In this document: positions 1-14,800 of the stretch, piece by piece
Layout: the number at the start of each line of letters is the position of its first letter
How positions within the stretch are numbered: position 1 is the stretch's first letter
Assembly: GCA_932521035.1 (NCBI GenBank)
Contig: OW051495.1
Location: 7,192,001 to 7,256,000, forward strand
Source: Oscheius dolichura
Lineage: Eukaryota > Nematoda > Chromadorea > Rhabditida > Rhabditidae
Reading direction: 5' to 3'
Length of the DNA: 64,000 bases
Program-made: the position numbers and the translations under genes
Notes under the pieces: generated by a model
Database searches by the model: none
What the model was told of the DNA's origin: nothing
Seen by the model: only the letters and a program-made list of their open reading frames with translations

Positions 1-1300
1 GAAGCCGGCCGGCTTACGCACGTTCCGCTGCTCTCCATATGATCCTGATCAACCAAAAGGAAGGATCTATGTTGTTTTGGGATTCGAATGTGTTTCCCTA
101 GTCTTCGAAATGCCATTCCCCGAAAAGGGTCGAACTTTCCCTCAAAAAATCAACAGGATATTTATTTAGGAAGTTGCGACACCGCTTCCACGGATGAAGG
201 ATAAAGTTCACGGGTTCCCACGACTATTTACGCGCTTTCCATGCGAGTTCCCCGAAGCTCGCACCCGAATACAGCAGTACACACGGAAATTGGAGTTCCC
301 TTACGTAGCTTTCAGAAGGAGACATGTCACATTGACATCTATTCCGGGAGACAAGTTATTTTCGACTACTGCACTCTTGAAAGTCAAAGTCTCCGTCTCG
401 CCACCTCCGAGTACAATTTCGAAGGGCGAAACATAAAGCTAGCCTATGGGGGACGTGTAGAAGTGAAGCATTTCAAAAAGAGGGGGATATGCCCTTTACC
501 GGATATTTTGGGACTCCTGAAGTCCTAGGTTACTGTAATTTGGATTGAAAGAGCTTCCAGAATTCTAACCTGTGGTTAGCTAGGCTTACCCAGTTCAAAG
601 GTAGAAACCTCGCCATTCACCTGGTCTAAAAAAGTCCAACAAGGCCAAGAGCTAAATAGACGAAAGGTCGCTAGCCCGTTTCATACACTCAAATATTTAT
701 TAAATATATTCGTCACTTTCGGCTTTAAACCGGGGGACCTAGACAAAGCCTAGGCGATTCTACGAGGGAGTGGGATTTGTACAGGGATCTCTTTCTTGGC
801 CATCGAACCTGACGTTTTTTGTATTCTTCTTCTCGGCTTTTCTCGTATAAACCCCGATAGACTTTTGGATTTTCTCCAGCTTGATTCGGGCTGACTATCC
901 TCATATCCTGATCGTCTCGGACCACTCTGTCCAAATCATTTTCTAGTTAATTTTCCGAAAGCCGAGGTTCCGGCATAGAAATATGAATTTCAGGGGAATG
1001 GAAGACCCATAACTTTAATCAGTAGACTCTCTGATGCAGTCGGCCCCGTCGGACCTCGTCTGATCTTACGGATTCCGGATATTTGGCCTATTTCAGGTCT
1101 TGAGCTGAATCCCCAGAGATCTCCGCCACCAAGGGGCTTCTGCTTGTTTATTAGAATTGTGTTTCTGTTGATCTATTTCTAATTTTCATTTCCGACGGAT
1201 TAGAGTCTTCTTGAGTTGGTTCAAGCCCTCCGCCGACCACATCTCAACCTTTGATTGGCCACAACAAAAACCTAAGGCTTCCAAATGTACAATCTCCTTG
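1..1300. other. No gene seen
   Basis: Only short open frames without family motifs or coherent splice pairs are visible. No RNA gene or repeat was recognised. The left edge may belong to the flank of a gene outside the window. Confidence 0.4.
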
Positions 1301-1310
1301 TTTTGTTTTC

Positions 1311-2533
1311 ATTTTCGCTGAAAAATACCTAACAGAAGAGGAACTGAAGCGGGAAATGCGGGATGAGGAATCGGTCTGGTCTACCTCATCAAAATCCATG
1401 AAGCAGGGCATAATTGGATTCATGGTCTTTGTCTTTTTTCCCAATCTGTGACGCTGTGTTTTCGAGAAAGTACCGGCTCGCTCAGGAACTCTTTTCACGG
1501 TTGAATAAAGAATGTGAGCAAAGCAGACAAAAAATGGAGAGACCACTAATTGATACTCTGAAGGGGGCAGTTAGTACTATTGAAGAAACTTTTGATTGGG
1601 GATGGAATGGTTCGGGAGGTTTCGTTTGAATGGTTCAGACAGAAGAGGCGAGAAGACGAACTACGTCAAACGGTATTCTATTTCAGTTGTAAGTGGAAGA
1701 CGTATGCAGTGACAGGGAGGGGGATATTAGTTCAGATATATAGTGATGACAGGGAGTCATGGGTTATCGAGGGGACTTCCATCCAAAAATAACAAACACA
1801 TCACGATAAATACAAAACAGAACATTAGGGATATCTGTTAGGTTTCCCTTCAAGGGTACTTTTTCTTTGATGAAGAATGTTCATTCGACAAATTTCTTCC
1901 CAGGAAGAAGAGCTGTTCCAAAGAAGAATGCCCACTTGACTATATCCACAAGAAATTTACCACAAAAAAATCTTTCAGAGCCTTTTGTGGATAATAGCTT
2001 TTGCATGACGTTAAAGTAATTGTTGTGCTATCCTGTGATTGATGTCATTTTCATTTGCTTTGTTCTTCTTTTCACCCACCAGTATGTCACAATTGATTAC
2101 ATTTCCTTCCCCTGTAATATCTAACGTCTCTCTGTGCAACGTTCCAATTTCCATACCACACAGATTCCTTTCAATTTCCTCTAAATTTGACATGTGATCA
2201 AATTAACCTTCTGTAGCGACTTCTCTAATAAAAATTTCCGATCGGATTTCCTGTTACATTCTAGCCGATTCGAGAAGGTACACACTTTCAAATTTGAGAA
2301 AGGGAGCAGTAGAAGTAATTAGCCTGATCTTTCGGGGAAGTCTTCCATTCAGGGTTGATGAACCACAATTAATGCCAATAAACTTTTCGCTTTTTAAACA
2401 GAAATTGAAAGAACTTGAACTTCAGGCGATTGAACAGTTGAAAGAGATGTTTGCTGAGGTTTTCAAGTCTATCAGAAGGATATCCAGAGTTTCGAAGCAA
2501 ATTTATGGGGAACCTATGGCTCAGCCTGTCTGA
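1311..2533 (+). CDS. Possible unrecognised gene, exon-like pieces with charged helices
   Basis: I do not recognise this. Three pieces look more protein-like than the surroundings. One near 1330-1420 reads EEELKREMRDEESVW. One at about 1479-1600, after a TTTTCGAGAAAG acceptor-like border, reads LAQELFSRLNKECEQSRQKM and then a helix ending STIEETF. One at 2401-2533, after TTTTTAAACAG, reads KLKELELQAIEQLKEMFAEV and ends in a stop at 2533. All are rich in E, K, L and Q, as in a coiled coil. No start codon, domain or continuous splice model could be fixed, so this may be a fragment, a pseudogene or chance. A transcript or a related protein would be needed to confirm it. Confidence 0.25.
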
Positions 2534-5500
2534 CGTTATTGAGGAAGAAGAACACGTAATGCTCAATGACACGCTTCCATTACCCCGGTGATTCAGTCTT
2601 TTTCATTGAGGAAATTCGCTCATCCGTCTGACTTTTGCAAATAGACAAAACCATGTCTTCCTGTGGTACCCAATAGAGACATTCCCACGCTCAGGGAGGG
2701 GTCTTATGATGGCTGTCATAATTTGAGGGGGAGAAGACATGATTAATTTGGAGGAAGCGGGATAAATCGGGGACTGATAGGATCACGTTTTGGAGAATTG
2801 GGGTTTGCAGATAAGGAACTGCGTTGGAAGACCGCTGGAGATTAGAGGAGATGGTTCCGCTTTGTCAACCAACGCATGGAAATAAAACGACGCCTAGAGG
2901 GATTCTGATTGATTGGTAATCGAATGATGTTCCCTCCTGTCTCCAAGTATGTTTCAGGTTTTAGTTTCTGGGAACAGTTTCTTCCAAGTAACGAGCTCCT
3001 GTCCCAGCCTGGTACAAGTTTGGAAGGTGTAAACACCTGAAGGAAGAGTGCGTTCCCAGAAACAGGGGGAAATGGAAATGGAAAACATGAAGAGGAGTGT
3101 ACGGCATACAATTGTTCTTTCCCTTCATTTTGGTAGGACTTTGAAAGGCTAAAAATTCCGGAACTACACGAAGACTTCTTGTGGACGTACACTAACGAGG
3201 GGGAAACAATTGGTGACAGCCAAGCTAGTGAGACCAATACTCGCAGCCAAGATAACGTCCAAACGGCCTCTTTCTCCCTAGCCGCCACCACTGCCGACAC
3301 GCTCTCCTTTTGGCCCGCCGCGTGTTTTCGTCATGGCAATTTGCAACGAGAACCGTCCCTCAGTTTGGCGCCGTTTGACCCGAACTGTGTATCTTTTGAA
3401 TGTTTTGTCCTCGCGCTACTTCCATTGACTTTCTGTTTCATTTTGTTCCGATTGGAAAGAAGTTCGACCTTTAAAATAACGAAACTTCGAATTGTTCCCT
3501 ATTTAAGGTAATGAACGTGTGAGGGTAACGAACGTGTGTCCGGTTGATAGTGTTCTTCCTCGACCCGGTCGCTCGCTCCCCCGAAACGAACGAAGACATT
3601 AATCCTCCTTTCTGCACATTAGCGGCCATTTTCTTTTGCATCTGTTTTTGCGCAGTTGTCTCCAGCTGATTCATCGCGGGCAGAGGGGGTTCGTCAGCCG
3701 GTTCAACCTTTCTCTCCCCTTACTCCGGTCCTACAACCTTTTCCCCCTTCCTATCCCGTCCATTTCTCCCTACTTTGATCCAATTCAAATAAAGAACTAG
3801 TGACAGAAATCTCGGCATATCCTCGGCGAGTCTTAGCGCCTTCTGGCTCTCCCGACTGCCGGTGTTGTATTACAGCACACAACGACCTAATTGTAGGGCT
3901 CCCCCCGAATTGACTCATTCGGCTAATTCACTACTTATGCTCTCCTAATCTTCTCTTTATAGCCCAATTAGCCCCGTCTTAATTACTTCTCCACTTCCAA
4001 ATATTATCCTCCCCGGACACCCCCCAACAAATGCCAAGTATGCATAAGAAACCGCATCGTTTTAGCAAATAGCTGTCATCACATTTTATGGTGCTTTTCG
4101 GCAGGCGGGAGACGGGGTGAAGGAGGAGGTCGTAGTAGCAATTAGGTCCCCCACTGGCCTACTTTTAAATCCCCACCAATTCTGTAGACTGCGACCCCCA
4201 CGAGGCAAAAAGTGACGTCTTGCCAAAAATTTGTGAACTCTTCTGATGAAATTTGCAATGCCGAGAGTAAACAAATTTAGCAGAGGAAAATATATGGCGC
4301 TTTTTAAGGAGAGGGCCCGGGAGGCCGTACAGAATTTTTGTTTTGACGGCAATTGCCACCGGGAGACGAAAATAATTGCTGAAATTCATCTTTTGTTAGA
4401 AAAAGAAGCCGTCATTTTCCGTTTTCTCCTTTTCTTTTCCAAATTTAGATTGGTTGTACTGTTTCCCTGTGTTGTTCTATTTTTCCTGTCTATTAGTAAT
4501 TTATTTGATTTTTGTGCCACTCCTATTCCCCGTATTGACCGTTTCAATCTTCAGTCATCATTGAACAAACAAACAGTTTAACCACCCAAATCCTATAAGT
4601 TTTTCTTCGGCCCGGCGCTGGAATTTCGCGTCTAATTTCTTTGTGTGCAGCTGGGCTCCTGCCACGGAATAAAAAAGCCACATTTACATCTAAAAGACCT
4701 CACGAGGGTGCTGTTTTTACTCCCGAAATGTTGTGGGTTGCGCATCAATTGTCTCCCTCTCCCGGGGGCGACTTCCTCCTTGTATTAAACGTCACAACCA
4801 CATTTTGGGGGTCCATATCTTGGAAGGAAGCCGTCTGCTGGCAATTAGCGTTCTTTCACCAGAGAGAGAGTCCCCTCCAGAGAGAGGACCCGGCAGAGTT
4901 TACATCTCACTTGGATTTGATTTATCCCGGCCAGGACTCGGGGTGGGTCCCCCTCTGCCAACAACAGCCAGCCCGGCCGATCCTCTCTCGGCCTTTCTAA
5001 GGGCTGAGACGTCTCCCTTTCATTTATGACAAGCCGAGTTGTTGCCATCCATCGATTGATGACTCTCTATTAGCACAGATTGTTTTCTGCCCCGTTCAAC
5101 ACACCGCCGCCACCCTCACGCCGGGTGGCATCTATTTTTGACCCCCGTCTTTTTTCCAGATGCCCCCCTCTCCAAACTCCTCGTTAGCCATTCATAAGGC
5201 AATTAGCGTATTCCGCCTGGACTCGGGTAAGCCAGTTTGCATGTTGAGCTGCGTGAGAAAGTGCAGTTTCAGTCTCTTCTAGTGGTAGAATTTGAGTCCT
5301 GTATCGCTTTTCTCTCATTATCTCGAAGAACACCTCCACTCCCAGTTTCTTTCCAATGGCCGTCATTTCCAGGCCCTCCATTCTCTTTATTTAGCCCCTC
5401 GATTGTGGTCTCTCTCCCTCTGACCCTCTCTCTCAATTATGGCCATTTTCATGTCATCCATTCCCGTCAAATCTCCTTCTCTTTCTTTCTTTTAGTATTC

Positions 5501-5861
5501 CCCCTCTCTCTGGATAAACACAAGTTCCAAATCTGACCATACGCGCTGGATATGTGTTCCTCGCTCCCTCCCGAAAAATGGGCTAGCCCCTCTGTCCGTA
5601 TGCATGCATAATTCATAGGAAAAGCCATTGTGTCAGTCGCATCACTCTAACATTTCCACTTTTTGTTCCCGAAAAAGCTCCAACTTATGCCATATTATTA
5701 GGAGGGGGACCTGTTATGGATGGCTGATTCCCGGCGGGGCATCCTCCTTCTTATCTCGTCTTCGTCTCCTCTCCGGTAGCAGCCGCCTTATCATACAGTT
5801 ATTTTTCAGGAGCAGCTTGCCAGCGAAGTTAAATGTGATCGGGGGGACTTGATGTTTCTTG
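2534..5861. other. Intergenic region upstream of the RhoGAP gene
   Basis: About 3.3 kb without a convincing gene. It becomes pyrimidine-rich on this strand from about 3.4 kb. A 152-codon minus-strand frame at 2842-3300 lacks family motifs and splice support. The last few hundred bases presumably hold the promoter of the p190 RhoGAP gene, but no defined site was recognised. Confidence 0.5.
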
Positions 5862-8800
5862 ATGTCAATTCGTACGGTTGTGGTAGCTGTTGTTGGAGTT
5901 AGTGGGAGAGAAAATATCAAGGGGCGGCAGGTAAGGAGCCCATGTTTGACTCATTTGATACTAAAAAACATTTCCAGGGGGTTGGTAAGTCGGTCCTCTG
6001 CAACCGTTTCGTCCGCGGCGCCTACGACGATTTCATCATCGAGCATTCTTCAGTACTCTCCCAGGTCAGTTTTCCCGCTTTTCCCGCTCTTTGCCCTCTC
6101 TTCCGGTCCATGTAAATTCTCTTACACCGGCCGGCCCCGAACTCAACCCAATAAAACAAAATTGACGGCACGAGGAGCTGTCTCAATTGTACACTCTACT
6201 CACTCGGCCCGTTCGCAACATACAACCGGGCCGGGGAGGAGGGAGGGTGCCACCTGATCCATCACCACAAGAATGACATAGTGCAAAATGATTGGACGAG
6301 AGACGATTTTGATTGGTTTCAGACGGACTTTAGTGGCTCGCCGGTGATCAACAACGACCACTGGCTATACTGGGGAGATCGCAGTATCGACATAGAAGAT
6401 CTCGGCAGTCAAATCAACATACGGGTCATTGAACAGACAGGTGTCAACAGAGAGAAGGGGCAGTTCGTAAAGGAGACGGTTTAGAATTCCTCGATGATGA
6501 GACCTTCGAACCGTTGGCTGGGCCATCTACCCGGGAGCCGTACTCTAAGAGGGCGGCCAGGGTCAAGCTCGAGAGCAAGGACAAGCTCATGTACCTCCAG
6601 AAAGTGAGAATACCTTTGAGTTTTAAGAGATCCTACCTTAGGAACAACTTGGATTGGAGGTAGAATTCCCCCAGCAAATTCTCCCCGACGGTAAATGCAA
6701 CGTGGACTGTTTTCTGTACGTATTCGATGCCTGTAATATGCCCGGAAGGAATTTCGAAAGGTTCGTTTCTCCTGCCTTTCATATCTATTGTTTGTAAACA
6801 CCGTGTACTGTTTATTTTCTAGTCAAATTGCAACATCAGCTGGGATCCTCGCAAATATTGTTAAAACAAAAAAGCCATTCGTCATAGCAGTCACAAAATG
6901 CGACACAGCTGATGAGGATTGGAGCCGGGCCCTGCTCCAGTTGACAAATAACAAACACCTCAAGGGGGTCCACTTTTTAACTGTTTGTTTTTCTTCTTTT
7001 TATTCGGTTTAATGTGATTTCCAGGTTGAGACCTCTTCCTTTCTGGATGTCAATGTGGACGACGCCTTCGTGGCTGCCGTCCTCCTGGCAATCAAGGGAA
7101 AGTGCCGGAACAAGACGCTCTCCTTTTCTGAAGCTGTCAAAGTCGTCAATGACAGATGCTTAGAGATTAGGTTGGTCATTTGGAAGGGGTGCAATTGAGA
7201 CGGACGAAGTATCATCGTTAGGGAGAATGGGGCAATTAGAGATGTCTCCGACATATTATGAAGGATTGTTTCGGGGAACAGGACAATAGAGGACGGATTA
7301 GTGAGAGTAGAGGGTGAACTTTAGCGTTTACCATAACAATCAGTCAACTTTTTCAATTTTAGGCAATCCTACATCCGACTCCTGCAGTCCGTCTTGCCCG
7401 TAGAGAGCTGGCCCGTGCAGAGATTGTCCTTTTCTACGTAAGTGTTCTTAAAATCTTCCAACCTCTCCCTCCCATCTTTTAGTCTCCTCGGAAAGATGGG
7501 AATAGACCGTCACCGGGACTACGTGGCGTTTGTCAGACGAAACGGCACAGCTGCAGCAAAGAAGCTCTACGATCAGCATGTGAATGAGGCCAGGGAGCAT
7601 TGGATGGGGGCCAGGTGACTAGATTTATTTCTCAAAAAGATGTCAGAATCTTGTTTTTCCAGATTACGAGCTCTTCTGCCCAAGCTGCCCCATGTCTTTG
7701 CGGCGTTATTGGATAGTCAAGAGGTGCCGAGGATGTCCTGGTCCGACGCCAAGCGAGTCGTCCATTCCCACGCTTTCTTCGAGGAGTACTTTCAGCCACT
7801 TGGAGTCCTAGGTGGGATTATTTTCGCCGTTTCTCTGGTTAAAAATAGAAGTTTCAGGAAAACAATTAGATCCCCTTACTCCTGAGAACCAGTACGAAGA
7901 AAAACGGCCAGATCCCAGGATTCCTGCTGAAATTCTTCTTAGAGGCGAGGCTAGGGACTGTTACGAGTCCTACAAGGCAACCATTGAGTCGGAACAGAGA
8001 CAGGAGAGGCTGGAGGAGGAGTTCGAGTACCTGTTGGCCGACACGAAGCAGGTCACTCCGGGAAGGACACTCCAGGACGTCAGCATATTCCTCCAGGTAT
8101 TTCTTTATACTTCTTCTTCTTTGAGCTGATTGTTTAGGGATGTGAGGCCTACGAGGCGTTGGCTCCTGCCCAAGCGGTCAAAGTCTATGACAGGTTTCAA
8201 ACAGATCTGGTACAGCGAGCAGAGGCAGAATTCAACGAGTGCCTACTGGAATACATTGAGCTTTTCATAGAGGTAGAGGTGTCTAGGGGTATTTTGAATT
8301 CATCCCTTTCCAGGTAATCATAACCCACCGAGAAGACACTCTCCCCCATCGAGGAGTCTATCTCACCGAGAAAGACATGTATTACCTGAAGGACTTTCTT
8401 CAAGAAGATCACAGGTCGCCCCAAAAAAAACCGTTCTCGTAGTAAAGAAGCAGTTGTAGGTACCGTCAATTATCGCGGCTATTCGAATTGCGCGACAACA
8501 TGATCCACCAACTGGCCTCATTTGTCGCAACACCCATGATCTCCCGATGTCATGCAAAAAATCGCTGTGTTGATGTCATCGCTCCGGAGGTGGCGCTGCT
8601 CTTTCTACAGAGGTGAGAAAATGGAGTTTAAAACTGGTTCTTCTAGGAGACGATCAATAGAGCCGGCTGGAACTGTGGATATTCTAGTACACGGAGAGAT
8701 ATCTGTGGTGGCCTCTTTCATAACGGAGTTAAATGTGAGTCACCTGCTATTTCCATAGGATTACCCTCATCCAGGTTATGCTCCGCAGCGAAATCTTCCT

Positions 8801-11800
8801 CTCTTCCAACGGTCCAGCGTTTATTCGCTGCTTTGGTTCGGATGAATATCTCCCCGAGGAAGGCCCCTCCTCGAAGACACAACTCTTTCTGATAGGTGAG
8901 AATCGATTTATCTGATTTCCGTCAAACAGAAAAATAGAAACAGAGAGACCAAAGAAAATGGCAAAATTGGCGGGGAAATGCTGCAAAAGACCCGACAGAA
9001 TAAGTTAAAGCGGAAAAAAGAAAAGCTCTCACTAGAGGAACCGGGGTGGGGGTTGAATTGGCCGGGGAAGGTTGCGAAGAATGGGGATCACGTCTTGGAA
9101 TTGCAACTTCTCGTCAATGCTACGGGAACGGATCTTTTCCTCGAGGTTATTGATGAAATAGGCATTCGGATTGGACTCCTCCGGTTTCCAGCCGTATTTC
9201 TGTGCGTATTCCACGAGTTGAGTATCTGGGAAATTAAAAATAACGGAGTAAAAAAGGAATCGTACCAGTAGCACCACCCAAAAGGCGGGAAAGAAGCGAC
9301 GTTTCGGCTGTTTGGAATGTTGCCCCGATCACACGACAAATATCTGGAATTTTCTTACCGGTCAAATGTAAAAAGAAGGAATCTAACAATTCCTGACAGC
9401 ATCCTCAAAGCCGTTGACACTCTTAACCAGACGGGGAATCTCTTGAGGAATTTTAAACGGTTCATTTGGATCTGTAGATGGTTTGTAGGTGTCTTTCATC
9501 AATTTCCAAAATGTAGCAAAGTCACACGATTCCAAAACGGCACCCAAGTCTGTGACTAGTTTTATACTCTGAAAGAAATACGTTTCATAAATAAACGCAG
9601 CAAAAACTCACAGGGAGGGCAGCATTTCTCGTGTCAATGAGGCATTTGGCTAAAGCAAAATCACTGCATGGCAGAACCATCAACGTCTTCATTAGGATGT
9701 TTTTGGCTGTTGCCTCATTGAATCTAAAAAAAATATTGTTTACAAAATATAGAAGGAGAAGCTTACTTGTCCGGGTTAAGCTGGAATAACTTCAGAATAA
9801 CTAAACAGACATCTTTATCGTACTCGTTTTCTGAGATCATCAAATCAACGCATTTTGTGAGATCGGGAACATTTTGTGGATTATACCTGGAAAGGGGGCA
9901 ATTTGATTAGAAGGAACACTTTCCTACCTTTCTACGTCTTTAATCTTATTGTGGAGATCTTTTACAAATTGCTGGAACACCATTTAATCTGTAAAATTTA
10001 TTTGAGTGGTATAAATAAGAAGAAGTGAGAGAAAATTGGGTAAAGTTGGGAGGGAAGGCAAGGATTTGGCAGAGGCTGGGACTATCGATTATTGCGAAGC
10101 GGCGCCTTGATTACTAGAAGCCATGCCAGCGAAAGTTGTATTAGAGCAATCAATGGAAAGGGCATCATCGTTTGTCTGGACATTCATTTTGAGAAGGCTT
10201 TCTCGGTTCGGATTGGGGCATGTTTACCAAGGGAGCAATTACGGGAACAAACAAGCGGGTCAATCTTAGCGGTGGTAATTACAGGACGGTTATGGAGTAC
10301 CCGAATAGTAAGGAGACATTTTGACGACTTGTTTGGAACAGCTGGTCGACGCGTTCTATTCCAGATATTCAGTTTGCATCTTGCAAATAGCATATGAATT
10401 TTAAAGGTCCGGATAAAGGTCGAGTAGAGCGCAATTTCAGGCAAAAGGGCAATGAGGATAAATGAGGAGCGGAATAATAAGGAAGGGATAATATCTACTA
10501 ACACGGGCAATTGAAATAAAAGTTTGTTTTTCAGATTCCGCTCCATCACTGGAAAGGGCACGGTTCACCGTGGAACATTCCCTTCGAGATAATCCGGACG
10601 CCTTCTGCCGCTTTCCTCCGATGTATGTCCTTGTCTGTGATCCCAGCCACTACGATCTCCTTCCTCAGCTACATCAACAAGTAAGTCTTATCGAATCAAT
10701 TAAAGGGAGTAGCTTGATTCCCTCTGTTGTGATTAACACTGTTTCCGGAAATTCGTCATCACCCCAGGCGTACAAACATTTCCACTTTTCTGTGCAATAA
10801 CGGCACACACAGCGAATAAACGACCATACGTGGTAGAGAGCTGTTTACATTTCACTCCGTTACTCACACAGCTTTTCACACTACTGCTCTTTTCCAGGCT
10901 ACCATGCTGGCAGAATCAACGGCAGGCATCTTTGTCGGAGCGGGGTCAGCCCCATCGGAGGACAGTCACTGGAGCAAGAATAGCGACTGTAGCAGCATCT
11001 TCGGGTATTTTGTTACCCCTGTCCCGCCGGTGAAAGGAAAGAATTTAGGAAAGATCAGCTGGTCAGAGTGTGCGAGGCAGCGTGTAATTCTAGTCTCAAT
11101 CCGAATAAGAGTGATCTACGGGTAAAGGTGAGAGATTCTTTTGTTGGAGCACCCACGCAATGCGACATAAGAACAGCGGCAAGTGTCAGGGCATGAAAAC
11201 GTATGGTAAACAGTAGGGACGGGGGACCGGGACATATTGTTTGATGCTCACGTCAATTTGTCGTCACTGGCGTAGAGAAAGCAGGAAACACGAATACGGT
11301 AAAGAGACTTCTGCAAAAAACATAAGTACATACAAAGCATACTTCTAGACTTGATAATGTTGTAGTTCATAATTCGACAGAAATGTGTCATTTCCAGGTC
11401 TCCATAATGTGTGGTGACCCCTTTCCAATGGAAGTCTTTCTCAACGCCCTCCTTGCCACCGACGGTCCCATCTACACCTCCGCCAAGTACAATGACATCC
11501 TTGGAGGTGCTCTGCCTCCCTCTTCCGCTATAACCAATCCTTTCTAGGTGGTACCATCCCTCTAACCGTCCTCCTACCTTCCGAATCTCGTTGCCGTGTT
11601 GATCTCAGTATTGCCTCCTATCATAATTGGATATTTTCCAAACATTTACACAGTCGAAATGGTCATATTCTTCTCTTCTCTGCAAAGTGAGCCATCTCCC
11701 GGCTGTAAACATGTCTTCTTCAGAAGGGCCACTTCCCTGGCTCATGCCAAAGCAGCCGTCAGTCGGATTCTCGACAGCGGCAGCTACAGTGTCTCGGGCA

Positions 11801-14800
11801 AATCCATCTTTCTAATAGCTGTGATCGATAAAAATGAACGGTTTGACGACGAGGTCAGTCCATATTTTCAATGGGAAAAACCTTGAAAAGTTGAAAGTTA
11901 CGGAGTCCGGGTACTGTTTGTATTGAACGTTTCGGGTTCAAGTGGTCGCCGTCGCTTCGGCGACCTCCCGCTGCCTTGCACAGGCGCTCTTGTAATTGCA
12001 GCTCAAATTGACACATCCACTCACATTTCGGCCCCTCGAGCTTCTCACTTTTTTCTCGGCTAATTACTCTTTTTTACAGTGCTCCAATCTGCTATTGACC
12101 GAAGGAAGCGAACTCGCCCAGAGCATTGGAGCCGCCTTTGCTGTTCTCAGCTCCGATTCCTCCGATAATCAAGATACCGCCGCGACCTTTGTTCGATACT
12201 TCGACACCCTCATGGTAAGCCCCTTTCCGCCTTCCTATTCTGTCCTCTTCTCATTTTCCTCTTTCGAGCCAAAGGTTTAAAAATCGTCGAAATTGGACTC
12301 TCAAAGATGTCTCCTTTTTCCGCAACACACGGTTTTAAATTAACCGGCTCTCATTAGCCGTGATCATTTTCTGTGCCCCCTAATTAGTACTCTAAAAATA
12401 CTGACCTCATCTCACCTTACAAAAAGAGTATATTCTATCCCTATTAGTGACGACGGGCGTTCAAATATCACCAGAGAGCAATTTTTCGCCGTTTCAGTAC
12501 ATCGCTCCTCAATATCCCAGCACTACTGCCTCGTCGCGAGACCAGCTGAAATCGGACAAGTAAGAGAGCTCTTCTTTTCAATTGAAGGCATCTTTCAGTG
12601 ATGGTTATGCTACTCTAACGGATATCAGAAATATGCACCTGTCCCCTGGATTTCCGAAAGTCGCCTCTGGTAAGTGCCCTCTGGTGTATTGAAGGGAGTC
12701 TTTTACAGAGCACGGGTCCGAGAGTACAAATTCTACGGCTTCAACTGGTCAACTGTATGCCCACCGAAAACCGGGGCCCGAGAGTCTGATGAGAAATTCC
12801 GCCTCGACCAATTCTGTAGGAGCAAGTGCCAGGTAGCGTCGCTTTTCTGGTGCCTCGCTTTATTATTTCGATTTTTCTGCTTTAAAACATTTTAAAACGC
12901 TGCATATTAAAAAGATTATCTTCCCCTTTGATATCAAGAAGCTTTTGTTTAGTACCGGTGGTGTCCCTCGACCTCGTCGTCGTATCGCTCCATCCACTCC
13001 TCAAGTCAGAATTCCCGTACTTCGGTCTCCCCTGATGGCTCCTCTAGCAACACCGGAGGCGGTTGACGTAGCGACGGAATATTCTCTAGTCCAGGTAGTA
13101 CATTATTGAAAACAATAAGAAAACTTATTGTAGGATGCTCTGACCGATGACGATCACATTTACGCCACTTTAGACTTTGAGAAGGAATATGAAGAGAGTC
13201 CGGGCAGTGCAGAGAGGAACAGAAAAGAGAAAAAGGTACTGTAACTGCATTTATCGAGAAAATTCCGTTTCAGAAGCCCTTGAGGGAGCGAATGTTCGCC
13301 GCGTATACGACGACCCCTTCTTCATCCAAGGAGACCGGTATGTTTTAAGGATTCCCGGGGATTTTACGAAATTCTGCGAATTGGATGACCTGGCCGGGGA
13401 AGGGGCTTATTTTGAACGTCAAAATACAATGCCCTCAAATCCGAGAAGCCATACGGCGCTGCGCAATGATTTCTGAACATTTTTTGGGCATCCCTATCTT
13501 ACAAATGAAAAGCAAACTTTCAAAATTGGCGATGTCGTCGCCACGTGAGCTGTTTGAATTTTCATGGCTGCCAGGTGAGGCTTTCTCTTTCTCTTCTTCT
13601 CTTTTGAGTGGGGCGTGTAATCCAAAAATGACTGCATGTTTTTCGGGGGAGGCGAGTATCTTTTGCTGCTATTGCCTTCTTTTCTTCTCCTCTGTGGCTT
13701 ATGTGATTGTTGTGTTTGTAGCACGAGGAGCGACTGCCGAAAAGAGAGCGACTTCCTCTTCCTCTACGACTCCGTTGATGACGGCTTCCGTTTCATCTTC
13801 CACCATTGGAGGCCTCCTTGAGTCAACCTATAGAACCCCGGCCCTTCTTCGTTCTTCGAATTTCCGTCCAACGCAGACGCAGCCAATTGCCAAGGACACC
13901 TCTAATTATGATGCCATCACGCGCTCCGTCACCACCGAGTTCTCTAGAGATGGAATAAAACATCGCAGACCTCTGCTAGTGCCACCGATGGACAGCGGCC
14001 TTCGTCATTCTCTCTCGGCCGAAAGTATCGTCGACCTCATCCATGAGAAGAAGAAACAACGTCACAATGTCTCGGCAGGAGCCTCGAAGTTCGTCAGGAA
14101 AGTGGCCACCTCGTTTCGGATGAAGAAGAGCACCGTGGGCAAGGTGGACGAGGACCCCGACAACCCGGACAACAAGTTCCTCGTGGTGGAACCCATCATG
14201 GAGAGCCGTAGTCTGCCCCAGAGTCCACAGGTCGAGAAGCGCCAGATGAAGAAAGTCGGCAGCAATGGTAGGACTTTTACATGTTCGTTGTTCGTGTTGA
14301 GACGCATTTTGTGTGCATGTTGCCAACTTTCCTGGGGTCTTGCTAGTCATTTTCGGTGCTTGGGTACTTTCAAGGAATTTCTCTGATTTATACGCTTGAA
14401 AATCAACCTGCGCAGAGTTTCCAGCTGCTTCCAAAACTGCAAAAGCCGTGTGGGCGATAGGTTCCTTCTTTACTGGGCTGCTGGCTCGCTCTCTCGCTCA
14501 TTTGAGTAATTGCCCTATACGTAAAAGAACAGTTGAAATTGCGTTCCGTCTACCAATAATTAGAGGGTATTAATTTTAATAAGTCGCCAAGAGCCTACAG
14601 AATGAAAACGAAGCGTTTAGGCGAGAAGACGTCTTCGTTCTCCTGGCTGCCGTCTCGCTCTCCCCGTCGCAACTCGAAACAAGTCGCCTCCTCCCTCGAG
14701 GTAGTGCCTATTCTCTCGCTCTAGGACTCTCCTTTTTCAGACTAGTCAGAGTGGAGTCATCTCTCCGACAGATACCTTGGAGTCCCTCTGCTCTGCCGGT

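Noticed and set aside
2842-3300. 152-codon minus-strand frame
   Set aside because: No domain, no splice partners and biased composition. Length alone is not enough evidence.
13385-14386. 333-codon frame taken as a separate gene
   Set aside because: Its 5' part crosses introns of the RhoGAP gene. Only about 13722-14267 is coding, as the linker exon of that gene.
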